Source: Candidatus Viridilinea halotolerans (GTDB lineage: Bacteria > Chloroflexota > Chloroflexia > Chloroflexales > Chloroflexaceae). Taken from it: a stretch of 41,608 bases of DNA. Positions 7,796 to 14,715 of this stretch are shown in pieces (within the stretch, counting starts at the first letter, position 1; each line of letters starts with the position of its first letter). The translations under genes and the position numbers were made by a program. The notes under the pieces were generated by a model. That model did no database searches. It had not been told where the DNA came from and was given only the letters and a program-made list of their open reading frames with translations. The stretch covers positions 1-41,608 of the forward strand of contig RSAS01000345.1 of NCBI GenBank assembly GCA_003934145.1, given 5' to 3'.

Positions 7796-8809
7796 ATGGC
7801 TAGCCGCAGCGAAGAGATTGTGGATGCCGCCGTACATGGGTCTGATGCCCTTGGCTCGCCCCTGGCTACCGCCAAGTATCGCACCTACTATGCTGAAGTT
7901 ACTGCGAAACTCGCAAGCAAACTGAGCAATCGTGAACGGGTGCGCTATGAAGCCGAAAAGCACCTGATGGATCAGGCGCGTTTCATTGAAGCCAACGGCG
8001 TGGTACATCACTACATGGATCTAGGGCCAGCTACGGGCGAGCCGTTGGTGCTTGTCCATGGCTGGGATTGCTCGGCCTACTGGTGGCACCATATTCTTGA
8101 TCCGCTAGCGGAGGCTGGCTATCGCGTGATTTGTTACGATCTGAAAGGCCATGGCTTTTCAGATAGCGATCCGGGCCAAAACTACACTGTGTCCGGCTTT
8201 AGCGCCGATCTCTTTGCTTTCACCCAAGCTCTTGGCCTAGAAAAGCACCACGTTGCCGCTTTTTCACTGGGGGCGTTTGTATCGCTTCACTACGCCGATG
8301 CCTACGCTGAACGGGTGCTTTCACTGGTATTTTTCAACTTTAGCCTGATCCCGCACAATCGCCTGGCTTCGTTTTTAACGCCACCTACCCTCAATTTGGT
8401 CTTCAACAAGGTGCTCCGCCCCATTGAACGACGTGGCCTCTGGTGGATCCCCTACATCTACGTTCTGCTGGTCATGGCGAAGAATACCGCACCAATAAGC
8501 GATGTAAAATTGGCAACGCTGAGTCTGCGCTGCTGCGACCCGGCTGCCGTCTTGGTTTCGGCGCAAGAGTTGGCCCGCCGCGAAGTGCTTGATGCCGTAG
8601 GCGAACAAATGGCGCGCGTGCAGCAGCCGACCCTACTGGTGGCTGGTTCGGGCGACCCGATTATGCGCCCCGACGGGGGGCGCAAGCTGATGACATTGGC
8701 ACCTAATGGCCAGTACCTTGAGGTGCCGCGCTGCGGCCATCTCATTCTCTTTGAACTCCCTGAGCAGGTGATTCAGATTTTGCGGCTCTTTTTGCGCAGT
8801 GTGCGCTAA
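7796..8809 (+). CDS. Alpha/beta hydrolase in the chlorosome operon
   Basis: 337 residues. After an unusual helical N-terminus of about 65 residues comes a standard alpha/beta hydrolase: oxyanion region LVLVHGWDCSAYWW, nucleophile Ser157 in AAFSLGA, Asp287 in GSGDP and His315 in CGHLILFE. The triad is complete, so it should be an active esterase, lipase or related hydrolase. The nucleophile elbow is AFSLG rather than the usual GxSxG. BchO, an alpha/beta hydrolase of pigment synthesis, is an alternative, but I do not see its typical elbow. It follows the pseudo-ATPase by 29 bases and has a strong GGGAGGTG ribosome site, so it is co-transcribed. The substrate may be a chlorosome lipid, wax ester or pigment ester (inference). 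Confidence 0.8.
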   Translation: MASRSEEIVDAAVHGSDALGSPLATAKYRTYYAEVTAKLASKLSNRERVRYEAEKHLMDQARFIEANGVVHHYMDLGPATGEPLVLVHGWDCSAYWWHHILDPLAEAGYRVICYDLKGHGFSDSDPGQNYTVSGFSADLFAFTQALGLEKHHVAAFSLGAFVSLHYADAYAERVLSLVFFNFSLIPHNRLASFLTPPTLNLVFNKVLRPIERRGLWWIPYIYVLLVMAKNTAPISDVKLATLSLRCCDPAAVLVSAQELARREVLDAVGEQMARVQQPTLLVAGSGDPIMRPDGGRKLMTLAPNGQYLEVPRCGHLILFELPEQVIQILRLFLRSVR

Positions 8810-8840
8810 GATTCTTTGGGGCTATGCCCACATCCCATAT

Positions 8841-8885
8841 TTCTTATTTCGTGTTGACGGCGAAGCCGTCAACACGAAATAAGAA
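8841..8885. repeat. Perfect 21-bp hairpin with GAA loop between co-directional genes
   Basis: Arms 8841-8861 and 8865-8885 are perfectly complementary around the triloop GAA. An A-run follows on the + strand, so it has no T-tract for + strand termination. It belongs to the same TTC/GAA-loop palindrome family as 15943-15987 and 18339-18385. Within the operon it may act as an mRNA processing or stability element. Confidence 0.85.
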
Positions 8886-8935
8886 AAAATGTTTATTGGC
8901 GGCGAAGCCGCACCCCACCGGAGGAGGAATAATCT

Positions 8936-9820
8936 ATGCAGCTGGTGCTTCGTGCTAATGGCCAGCAGGCAACAATCAATATGGACAATGCTGGTAGTCA
9001 AGTACTGGTGGTTGGTCAGTACCGCTACCGTCCGTCGCATATGGCGCACAAGGTACGTCGCTTGGCGCATACCATGTGGGGGAGCGAACTTTCGAGTGAC
9101 ATCCTCAATGAGCGCATGACTTTTGAGGCGCTTGATGGCGGGCGCACGAGCGGCCCCTGGATCGATAGCGGTAGCTTCTCGCCGCGCAGTGGCTCGTTTG
9201 TGAGCTTGGGGCGTTGGGACGAAGATGGCACCGTCGGCATTGCGTTGCACGAGTTAGCCCACGAGATGCATATGCGCCGTGGTGGCTACGACGATTCAGA
9301 TGGCGTGATGCGCGAAGCGGTCTCACTGATGGCCGAGCGTGAAGCGGGCCTGCGACGCCTCTTTGAGCGTGAACCCTACTACACCGCGAGCAACCTGGTC
9401 AACCAACTGATGGATCTGAAGGCCTTTGGGCGCCAGCCCTTTACCCGCCGTTGGAACGAGTTGATGGATCTCACCACCGATGTCGCCCTCTCCGATCTGG
9501 TCAACTACTACCTCGACAAGAGTGAGCGCGTGGGACTGGAGAAGTGGCTCAAGAATTTCACACCCGATGTCGATCTGCGCGATGCCCTTTTGGGCAAGTT
9601 GGCGGTGGTCGCGCTGCGCTATAGCCTCGATCTGCGCCGTCAATTGCTCAGCCGTCTGGTGCGCTGTAGCCCGTCGCTCGCCCCTGATCAGGTGGCCTAC
9701 ATCCTAGACTCTATTGTTACGCTTGACCGGCGCTACCCAGGCGATGATCTCGGGCGCATCATTGACTTCTGCTTTGCGCCCCACACCCGCCAGCGCCGCC
9801 GTCTATTTGCCTTTGGGTAG
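8936..9820 (+). CDS. Putative zinc metallopeptidase (HExxH) of the chlorosome operon
   Basis: 294 residues. HELAH at residues 105-109 is a canonical HExxH zinc site, embedded in a helix-like GIALHELAHEMHMRRGG. Glu127 (MREAVSLMAE), 17 residues further on, is well placed as the third ligand of a gluzincin-type peptidase. The N-terminal 100 residues are strand-rich and the C-terminal 150 residues helical; I do not recognise the family beyond the motif. There is no signal peptide, so it acts in the cytoplasm, where chlorosomes form. An excellent GGAGGAGG ribosome site fixes ATG 8936. Because CsmA is known to lose a C-terminal extension in Chloroflexus, and this is the only peptidase-like gene in the locus, it is a natural candidate for that step. 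This is inference, not shown. Confidence 0.75.
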   Translation: MQLVLRANGQQATINMDNAGSQVLVVGQYRYRPSHMAHKVRRLAHTMWGSELSSDILNERMTFEALDGGRTSGPWIDSGSFSPRSGSFVSLGRWDEDGTVGIALHELAHEMHMRRGGYDDSDGVMREAVSLMAEREAGLRRLFEREPYYTASNLVNQLMDLKAFGRQPFTRRWNELMDLTTDVALSDLVNYYLDKSERVGLEKWLKNFTPDVDLRDALLGKLAVVALRYSLDLRRQLLSRLVRCSPSLAPDQVAYILDSIVTLDRRYPGDDLGRIIDFCFAPHTRQRRRLFAFG

Positions 9821-9857
9821 GGCTGGCGCAACGCAGTTTACGCGCTGGCCCACGCCT

Positions 9858-10011
9858 TGCACGGAGAGGATACCGGTTATGCCCGGCCCACAGTCGTACA
9901 GTTGGATGCCGACTTAGTTGCGTACGTTTCTCGATGCAAGGAGAGGATACGGTTATGCCCGCCCCACAATCTTACAGTTGGATGCCCGACTGGTTGCGTA
10001 AGTTTCTCAAC
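9858..10011 (+). repeat. 77-bp tandem duplication of a translation-start region, first copy decayed
   Basis: Copy 1 (9858-9934) and copy 2 (9935-10011) are similar along about 75 bases. Copy 2 carries the ribosome site, start and first 19 codons of the gene at 9955. Copy 1 retains a ribosome-site-like GGAGAGG and an ATG at 9879 but has a one-base deletion in the ATGCC(C)GACT stretch. It therefore encodes only MPGPQSYSWMPT before a stop (9915-9917), against MPAPQSYSWMPDWLRK in the real gene. It may now act as a short translated leader. Confidence 0.85.
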
Positions 10012-10680
10012 CTTGACGGGGAGATGCCAACCTATCGCTCAAGCAGCGATGCCACCAATGCGCCCGCGACGCGTTCTGCTCCGAGTTATACTCCATCACA
10101 GCAGAACGCCACGGGCCATACGCCTACGCCGCCGTCCTATGCACCTGCCCAGCCCTCGTGGCAGCCGGTGCGCATGGATGACGGGCAGGGTCTGAGCTTC
10201 AATAAGCCGCCGCGCACCAAGAATGAGGGCACGTCCGAAGAGGACTCCACTGAGCAGAGCGAGCCTGAGCGCGTGCGCTTCGTTGGCCCCACCTCTGGCG
10301 CTGAGCCACCCTCGCGGCTTGATGCCAATGGCAACATTGTGCCGGTTGAGGGCTATGTCCAACCGGTTAGTTATATGCTGCGCGGTTTTGTGCGTGGTGC
10401 GCTTCCGCCGCAAGGGCTCGAGCAGTTCACCCGCGAGGTGCGGGCGACAACCACCGACGTCTGGAACTTTTACAGCTATTGGACGCGCTTCCAGACCGAC
10501 GACTTTGTGCGCTTCGGACGTGGCGTAGTGACTTCGATCATCGAGAGCCTGCCCAGCCCCGACGCCCTCAGCGCTCCCCACAGCGGGCGCATCCGGCGGG
10601 CAATCAAGGTCAATGCGCCCAATGGCAATGGGCACCATGGCCATGGCGACAAGAAGGACAAAGAGGCCGAAGAGGAGTAG
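9955..10680 (+). CDS. Chlorosome-locus protein with low-complexity N-terminal half
   Basis: 241 residues, function unknown. After a short aromatic start (SYSWMPDWLRKFL, which could be an amphipathic membrane-contact helix), residues 25-125 are rich in Pro, Ser, Thr and Gln and look disordered. Residues about 125-215 form a conserved-looking helical domain (PVSYMLRGFVRGALPP, then a Trp/Tyr/Phe-rich stretch, then VVTSIIESLPSPDAL). The C-terminus is a charged His/Gly/Lys/Glu tail. The LPSPD stretch loosely resembles one in CsmN, but I would not claim homology. ATG 9955 is chosen over an upstream ATG at 9934 because AAGGAGAGG sits just before it and the duplicated copy begins at the same point. 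It is probably a chlorosome envelope or assembly protein, by context only. Confidence 0.75.
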   Translation: MPAPQSYSWMPDWLRKFLNLDGEMPTYRSSSDATNAPATRSAPSYTPSQQNATGHTPTPPSYAPAQPSWQPVRMDDGQGLSFNKPPRTKNEGTSEEDSTEQSEPERVRFVGPTSGAEPPSRLDANGNIVPVEGYVQPVSYMLRGFVRGALPPQGLEQFTREVRATTTDVWNFYSYWTRFQTDDFVRFGRGVVTSIIESLPSPDALSAPHSGRIRRAIKVNAPNGNGHHGHGDKKDKEAEEE

Positions 10681-10748
10681 GGGGCATGGGAGAACCATGC
10701 AACGTAACTCTCTGGCGTACCTGCCGACGGGGGTTCGGGGGGGGGGTA

Positions 10749-10869
10749 GCCCATGCGCATTACGTTAAGCCTCTGGCGGGCAGGGCGGCGGAGGCTTGGC
10801 CCCCGAAAAAATCCCCCTTCCGGCGGGGTTTAAGGGGCCGCAGGCCCCTTAAGTTAGTGCGTGTGGGGC
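10749..10869. mobile_element. About 121-bp repeat element with inverted ends, copy 1
   Basis: The left end GCCCATGCGCATTACGTTAAG and the right end (10848-10869) are imperfect inverted repeats. The interior has two palindromes (GGCTTGGCCCCC-type and GGGGCCGCAGGCCCC). The right half is nearly the reverse complement of the left half of the element at 32262-32389, so the two copies lie in opposite orientation. No coding capacity, so it is a MITE-like or REP-composite sequence. It occupies most of the 242-base spacer 10681-10922. Confidence 0.7.
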
Positions 10870-10922
10870 GATTTGCCCCACAGGTTTTGGTTGCACCCAG
10901 GTAGTTTGACCAAGGAGCAATA

Positions 10923-11612
10923 ATGGCCCGACCGATTGTCCTGATGGGTGGTTGGCTCTCGGCCCCCCAAGATTATCTGCGCATGGCGCGCATCTTGGCT
11001 GCGGCACCCTACAACCGCGTGGTCTATATCACTGACTTCACGCGCGGCGAGTGGTCGGTGCTGCGCGATCCCAACTTCTCGCCAGTGCTTGACGTGTTGG
11101 CGCGCACGGTGCAGTTGGCGCTGGAAGAGACGGGGGCCGAGCGTGTGGATCTTATTGGCCACAGTGCGGGCGGGCGCGTTGCACGCACCTACCTGGGCCA
11201 CTTGCCCTATAATGGCGTCACCTACGATGGCCAACGTTATGTGGCGAGCCTGACGACGTTAGGGACGGCGCATGCTACCTACGAGATCTGGGTAAAACAG
11301 TTTGCACGTGAGATCAACGAGCGCTATCCGGGTGCCTTCTACAAGCACATACGCTACACCTCGGTGGCCGGGCGTAGCGTATTGGGGCGGCGCATCGGCA
11401 ATGGCGAGGAGATGTTGGCCTTTCGTTCCTACGCGACAGCCTTTGGTGATGGCAATCAGCTTGGCGATGGCATCATTCCGACCCACTGCTGCTACTTGGA
11501 GGGGGCCAATAACATTATGCTCCAAGGGGCGCGCCATGCGCCCTATAATGCGCCCTTTAAGTGGTACGGTGCGTCGGGCGTGATTCCGCTTTGGTACGAG
11601 GGTGTGGCCTAG
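10923..11612 (+). CDS. Lipase-like alpha/beta hydrolase of the chlorosome locus
   Basis: 229 residues. The nucleophile elbow GHSAGG gives Ser81, GDGIIP gives Asp182 (compare the SDGIVP pattern of lipases), and GARHAPYN gives His205, so the triad is complete. The short length, the TTLGTAH stretch after the nucleophile and the aspartate motif fit the triacylglycerol-lipase-like group rather than small esterases. No signal peptide, so it is cytoplasmic. It is the last gene before the second chlorosome promoter and follows a repeat-filled spacer; AAGGAGCAATA precedes ATG 10923. Chlorosomes contain glycolipids and wax esters in Chloroflexus, and these are possible substrates, but that is context only. 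Confidence 0.8.
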   Translation: MARPIVLMGGWLSAPQDYLRMARILAAAPYNRVVYITDFTRGEWSVLRDPNFSPVLDVLARTVQLALEETGAERVDLIGHSAGGRVARTYLGHLPYNGVTYDGQRYVASLTTLGTAHATYEIWVKQFAREINERYPGAFYKHIRYTSVAGRSVLGRRIGNGEEMLAFRSYATAFGDGNQLGDGIIPTHCCYLEGANNIMLQGARHAPYNAPFKWYGASGVIPLWYEGVA

Positions 11613-11630
11613 CCGGTTGCGGCCTGATGT

Positions 11631-11702
11631 TTTACATATACGCTTTTTGTACTATAATACAAAACTGATGGCGTGAGAGTCCACCTCCCAGGCGTGCCTG
11701 GG
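11631..11702 (+). promoter_or_regulatory. Strong promoter and leader hairpin for bchU-bchK-csmM-csmN
   Basis: TTTACA (11631-11636) and a perfect TATAAT (11653-11658) are 16 bases apart, in an AT-rich patch unlike the flanks. The leader then holds a compact hairpin, CCCAGGC with loop GT and GCCTGGG (11687-11702), 25 bases before the bchU start. This makes the pigment/envelope genes a separate transcription unit from the csmA operon. Confidence 0.8.
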
Positions 11703-11727
11703 CGTTGCAGCAGAAGGAAAGATGGTA

Positions 11728-12795
11728 ATGACGACAGAGCAGGTGCAGTTTCGCTGCAATCCGAACTGCCGCTGCATGGAAGATGATGCAGAGTTGTACC
11801 GTGCTACCGAACGGGCCTACGAGATGGTCTTTAAGGGAACGGTAGATTTCTTTGTCATTAAAGCAGCCTACGACCTGGGGCTATTTGAGGCGATGGCGGG
11901 TGGGCCACGTGCCCTGGATGATCTCGCGGAGACGACGGGGACGGTGCCGATTCGCCTAGAGCGCCTGTTGATCACGATGGAGAAGGTGGGCTTGACGCAG
12001 CCGGTCGAGGGCGCTTGGGCGCTGACCCGTTTTGCGGAGCAGTTCTTCACGGCGCCTGAGGAGCATCGTAATCTGACCATGTTGCCCTTCGTGAGCTACA
12101 TGGTTGATCTGATCCAGAGTTTCTACGCTAATCTGGCCGATGTGACGCGGGGCAAGATGGACTTTACGAGCCATGTGCCGCATCCGCCGCGCACGCGTGA
12201 GGATAGCATCTTCTACGAAACGATTCACCGTAGCAATATTCACTTTGTGCTGAAGCTGTTGCGCGATCATGCCGATCTTACGGGTGTAAAGCGCATGATT
12301 GACGTTGGCGGCGGCATCGGTGACATCGCGGCCTCGTTGTGTCAGAAGTACCCGGAGTTGAATGTCACGCTGATCAATCTGCCTTCGGCGCTCGATTTGG
12401 TGCGTGAGAATGCGGCAGAAAAGGGTTTGACCGGACGTTTGGAGCCGGTGGCGATTGATATGTACCGTGAGCCCTATCCGCAGGGTGATGCGGTCATTTT
12501 TGCACGTATTCTCTACCCGATGAATCGCCAATTCTGCACGATGATGCTCCAGAAGGCGCATGCTGCGCTGGCGCCGGGCGGCAAAGTGATGATCATTGAT
12601 ATGGTAATTAGCGATACCGAAAAGCCCAACTACGACTACTTGACCCATTATGTCTGTGGGATTGGGATGAACTTCTCGGTGCTCGAATTCAAAGATCACG
12701 CCCTCTACAAGGAATTGTTGCAAGAGTTGGGCTTCCGCGACATCACGGTAACCGAAGGCTATGAGCACGTTCTTTACCAAGCCGTAAAGGCGTAG
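11728..12795 (+). CDS. bchU: Bacteriochlorophyllide C-20 methyltransferase BchU
   Basis: 355 residues. A class I SAM methyltransferase of the O-methyltransferase-like (Methyltransf_2/CrtF) family, with an N-terminal winged-helix dimerisation region (FFVIKAAYDLGLFEAM onward) and the SAM site IDVGGGIGDIAAS near residue 190, followed by a C-terminal LAPGGKVMIIDMV strand. BchU methylates C-20 of the chlorin ring, the step that distinguishes bacteriochlorophyll c from d. The N-terminus carries a short Cys cluster (CNPNCRC). The closest alternative is CrtF, but immediate linkage to bchK strongly favours BchU. I prefer ATG 11728 to ATG 11722 because AGAAGGA (11712-11718) is then properly spaced. Confidence 0.85.
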   Translation: MTTEQVQFRCNPNCRCMEDDAELYRATERAYEMVFKGTVDFFVIKAAYDLGLFEAMAGGPRALDDLAETTGTVPIRLERLLITMEKVGLTQPVEGAWALTRFAEQFFTAPEEHRNLTMLPFVSYMVDLIQSFYANLADVTRGKMDFTSHVPHPPRTREDSIFYETIHRSNIHFVLKLLRDHADLTGVKRMIDVGGGIGDIAASLCQKYPELNVTLINLPSALDLVRENAAEKGLTGRLEPVAIDMYREPYPQGDAVIFARILYPMNRQFCTMMLQKAHAALAPGGKVMIIDMVISDTEKPNYDYLTHYVCGIGMNFSVLEFKDHALYKELLQELGFRDITVTEGYEHVLYQAVKA

Positions 12796-12803
12796 TACGG
12801 CGT

Positions 12804-13718
12804 ATGGTTTCTACTACTGACAAACAGGTGTCGCTCGGCAAAAAGATACGGGCTCATATTGAGCTTGCCGATCCGGTGACTTGGTTCTCGCCTGCGATCA
12901 TCACCATCTGTGGTGCCTTGGCCACCGGGGCGGCTTTCGCTTGGGACAGCGGCCTTGCTTGGGCGTGGATCATGTTGGGAGCGCTGATGACCGGACCGTT
13001 AGGGACGGGCTTTAGCCAGAGCATCAACGACTACTACGACCACGAACTTGATGCGATCAACGATCCCAAGCGCCCGATCCCAGCCGGTTTGGTGACGCTT
13101 CAAGAGGCGCGGTTCAACTGGATGTTCTTGGGTGCCGCGACCTTCTTGGTCTCACTGGTCTTTAATAATCCTTGGATCGTCTTCTTGGCGGTAATCGGCC
13201 TCTTCATCTCGGTGATTTATAGCAAACCACCGATTAAGTTGAAGAAGAACTACCTGTTTGGGCCGCCGGCGGTTGGTTTGGGCTACGTGACGATGAGTTG
13301 GTTGGCGGGGCATCTGATCTTTGCCCCTCTGACTTGGGCATCGTTTGCGGTTGCGGTGATCAACGGCACGATTGCGTCGGGGATGCTCTTCCTCAATGAC
13401 ATCAAGAGTGTCGAAGGGGATCGGCGACTTGGCTTGAAATCGCTGCCGGTGGCAATTGGTCTGCGGCCAACGTTGATCATTGCCTACTTAACAATTGGCA
13501 TTTCTCAAGTTTTGTTGATGGTCTTGGCCTTCGCCTGGGGGTACTATTGGGGAGTAGGCTTTTTCTTGCTCTCGATTGTAGCGCCGATTTACAGTCAGAT
13601 ACAACTGTACCAGGAGCCATCGCAACGCAACTATATTCGGTATCTCGTCGCCAGCAACCCATTCATGGTTTTGACGCAAGTTGTGTCAGCATTTATGGTG
13701 GGGGGCTACTTTAATTAG
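12804..13718 (+). CDS. bchK: Bacteriochlorophyll c synthase BchK
   Basis: 304 residues. UbiA-family prenyltransferase with about eight or nine membrane helices. The first aspartate motif is NDYYDHELDAINDPKRPIP (near residues 74-92), the form typical of chlorophyll and bacteriochlorophyll synthases. The second is NDIKSVEGDRRLGLKSLP. BchK esterifies bacteriochlorophyllide c with a long-chain alcohol, producing the chlorosome pigment. The paralogue BchG (bacteriochlorophyll a) is the alternative, but the position next to bchU and the csm genes favours BchK. Only eight bases separate it from bchU and its own ribosome site is weak, so translational coupling is likely. Confidence 0.88.
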   Translation: MVSTTDKQVSLGKKIRAHIELADPVTWFSPAIITICGALATGAAFAWDSGLAWAWIMLGALMTGPLGTGFSQSINDYYDHELDAINDPKRPIPAGLVTLQEARFNWMFLGAATFLVSLVFNNPWIVFLAVIGLFISVIYSKPPIKLKKNYLFGPPAVGLGYVTMSWLAGHLIFAPLTWASFAVAVINGTIASGMLFLNDIKSVEGDRRLGLKSLPVAIGLRPTLIIAYLTIGISQVLLMVLAFAWGYYWGVGFFLLSIVAPIYSQIQLYQEPSQRNYIRYLVASNPFMVLTQVVSAFMVGGYFN

Positions 13719-13798
13719 CGGTGTTTCCGGGAGGTATGAAGGAAGAGGCTGGCCCTTCCTGTGCCGCCCCGCACACATCACATAAGAGGAGGTCGAAC

Positions 13799-14119
13799 AT
13801 GACGGAACCCACGGGTGAGGTGCGGGTGCGCAGCGTCCGCACGCCGCAGAGCAGTAACGCTTGGGAACAGGTGGCAGACGTGGCGGGTGGTGTCTTACGG
13901 ATCGGTTTTGCGGTCACGACGCTGCCCTTGGCGCTGTTGCCGGCTGCGAGTCAGCAGCACATTCGCAATGCGGCCCAGGATATTATGCGCGCCGTAGTGA
14001 CCCTGCCGGGCGAGTTCTCGAACATCGTGAGCGAATCGGTCGAGAAGTGGGCGGCAGAGCAGGGCGTTGATGGGCCTGACGGCGGCAAAGCCCCGAAGGA
14101 CGAAATGTCGGACAAGTAA
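13799..14119 (+). CDS. csmM: Chlorosome envelope protein CsmM (11 kDa type)
   Basis: 106 residues, about 11 kDa. Residues 27-50 form a hydrophobic stretch with a central proline (GGVLRIGFAVTTLPLALLPA) followed by an amphipathic helix and a charged tail. The next gene shares this block position by position. Size, order and relatedness fit the CsmM (11 kDa) and CsmN (18 kDa) pair purified from Chloroflexus chlorosomes. The hydrophobic part is too short and proline-bent for a normal transmembrane span and suits insertion into the lipid monolayer. AGAGGAGGTCG precedes ATG 13799, replacing an upstream in-frame start. Confidence 0.75.
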   Translation: MTEPTGEVRVRSVRTPQSSNAWEQVADVAGGVLRIGFAVTTLPLALLPAASQQHIRNAAQDIMRAVVTLPGEFSNIVSESVEKWAAEQGVDGPDGGKAPKDEMSDK

Positions 14120-14137
14120 GAGAAGGGGAGCAGAAAT

Positions 14138-14581
14138 ATGAGTGACAAAGCGAGCGTCACGCGTGATGGGCCGTTCGAGATCGCGGCTGCGGTGGTGGGC
14201 GGGGTGGTGCGAACGGGTTTGACGGTGGCTTCGGTGCCGCTGGTGCTACTGCCGCGTGGCCCGCGCCGCCGCGTGCGCCGGGCGATGGTCGAGATTGCGC
14301 GGGCGGTAATTGTGCTGCCCAAGGAGTTGTCGAACCTTACCGAGCGTGTGGTTGATGACATCTTCACCGGCGCTCCGCCGACGTTGAACCTGCCGAGCTT
14401 GCCCAGCCCTGATCGTTTGGGCGAGCGGGCGCGGGCCTTTACCGAGCGCTTGGCGCGGGCCGCCGATGAGTTTGGCTCCAGCGTGAGCCGTGCCACTGGC
14501 CGTGCCGCTGATCAGGTCGAGAAGGTGTCGGCCAAGGTGGACGAGTGGGTGGACAAGCCCCCGACGGCCCCCAAAGCGTAA
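14138..14581 (+). CDS. csmN: Chlorosome envelope protein CsmN (18 kDa type)
   Basis: 147 residues, about 16 kDa. Residues 20-40 (GGVVRTGLTVASVPLVLLPR) align with the hydrophobic proline-containing block of CsmM and are followed by the same kind of basic amphipathic helix (RRRVRRAMVEIARAVIVLP). The extra C-terminal 70 residues form a long charged helix (ARAFTERLARAADEF onward) that could coil. The first four residues MSDK repeat the last four residues of CsmM, a possible scar of the tandem duplication. AAGGGGAG precedes ATG 14138 and the gap to csmM is 18 bases, so the two are co-translated. A terminator follows. Confidence 0.75.
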   Translation: MSDKASVTRDGPFEIAAAVVGGVVRTGLTVASVPLVLLPRGPRRRVRRAMVEIARAVIVLPKELSNLTERVVDDIFTGAPPTLNLPSLPSPDRLGERARAFTERLARAADEFGSSVSRATGRAADQVEKVSAKVDEWVDKPPTAPKA

Positions 14582-14608
14582 GAAGAGCGAAAGTTCTGCT
14601 TCGGCGTT

Positions 14609-14641
14609 GACCTCACGGGTCTGTAGACCTGTGAGGTCTTT
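14609..14641 (+). terminator. Terminator of the bchU-csmN unit
   Basis: Arms 14609-14622 and 14625-14638 form a 14-bp stem with one G-T pair and a two-base loop, followed by TTTCGTGTG. It lies 28 bases after the csmN stop and closes the chlorosome locus. Confidence 0.8.
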
Positions 14642-14664
14642 CGTGTGTGGCGGGGGGGCCTACT

Positions 14665-14683
14665 CTATGGTATGCTAGAACTA
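14665..14683 (+). promoter_or_regulatory. Probable -10 region with almost no leader
   Basis: CTATGGTATGCT contains TATGCT at 14671-14676 preceded by an extended TGG. Transcription would start near the ATG at 14683. The same CTATGGTAT occurs at 40550-40558 in front of another gene with a very short leader. No good -35 is visible. Confidence 0.4.
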
Positions 14684-14715
14684 TGATTGCAAGCGATTGT
14701 AAGAATAGCATCCCT

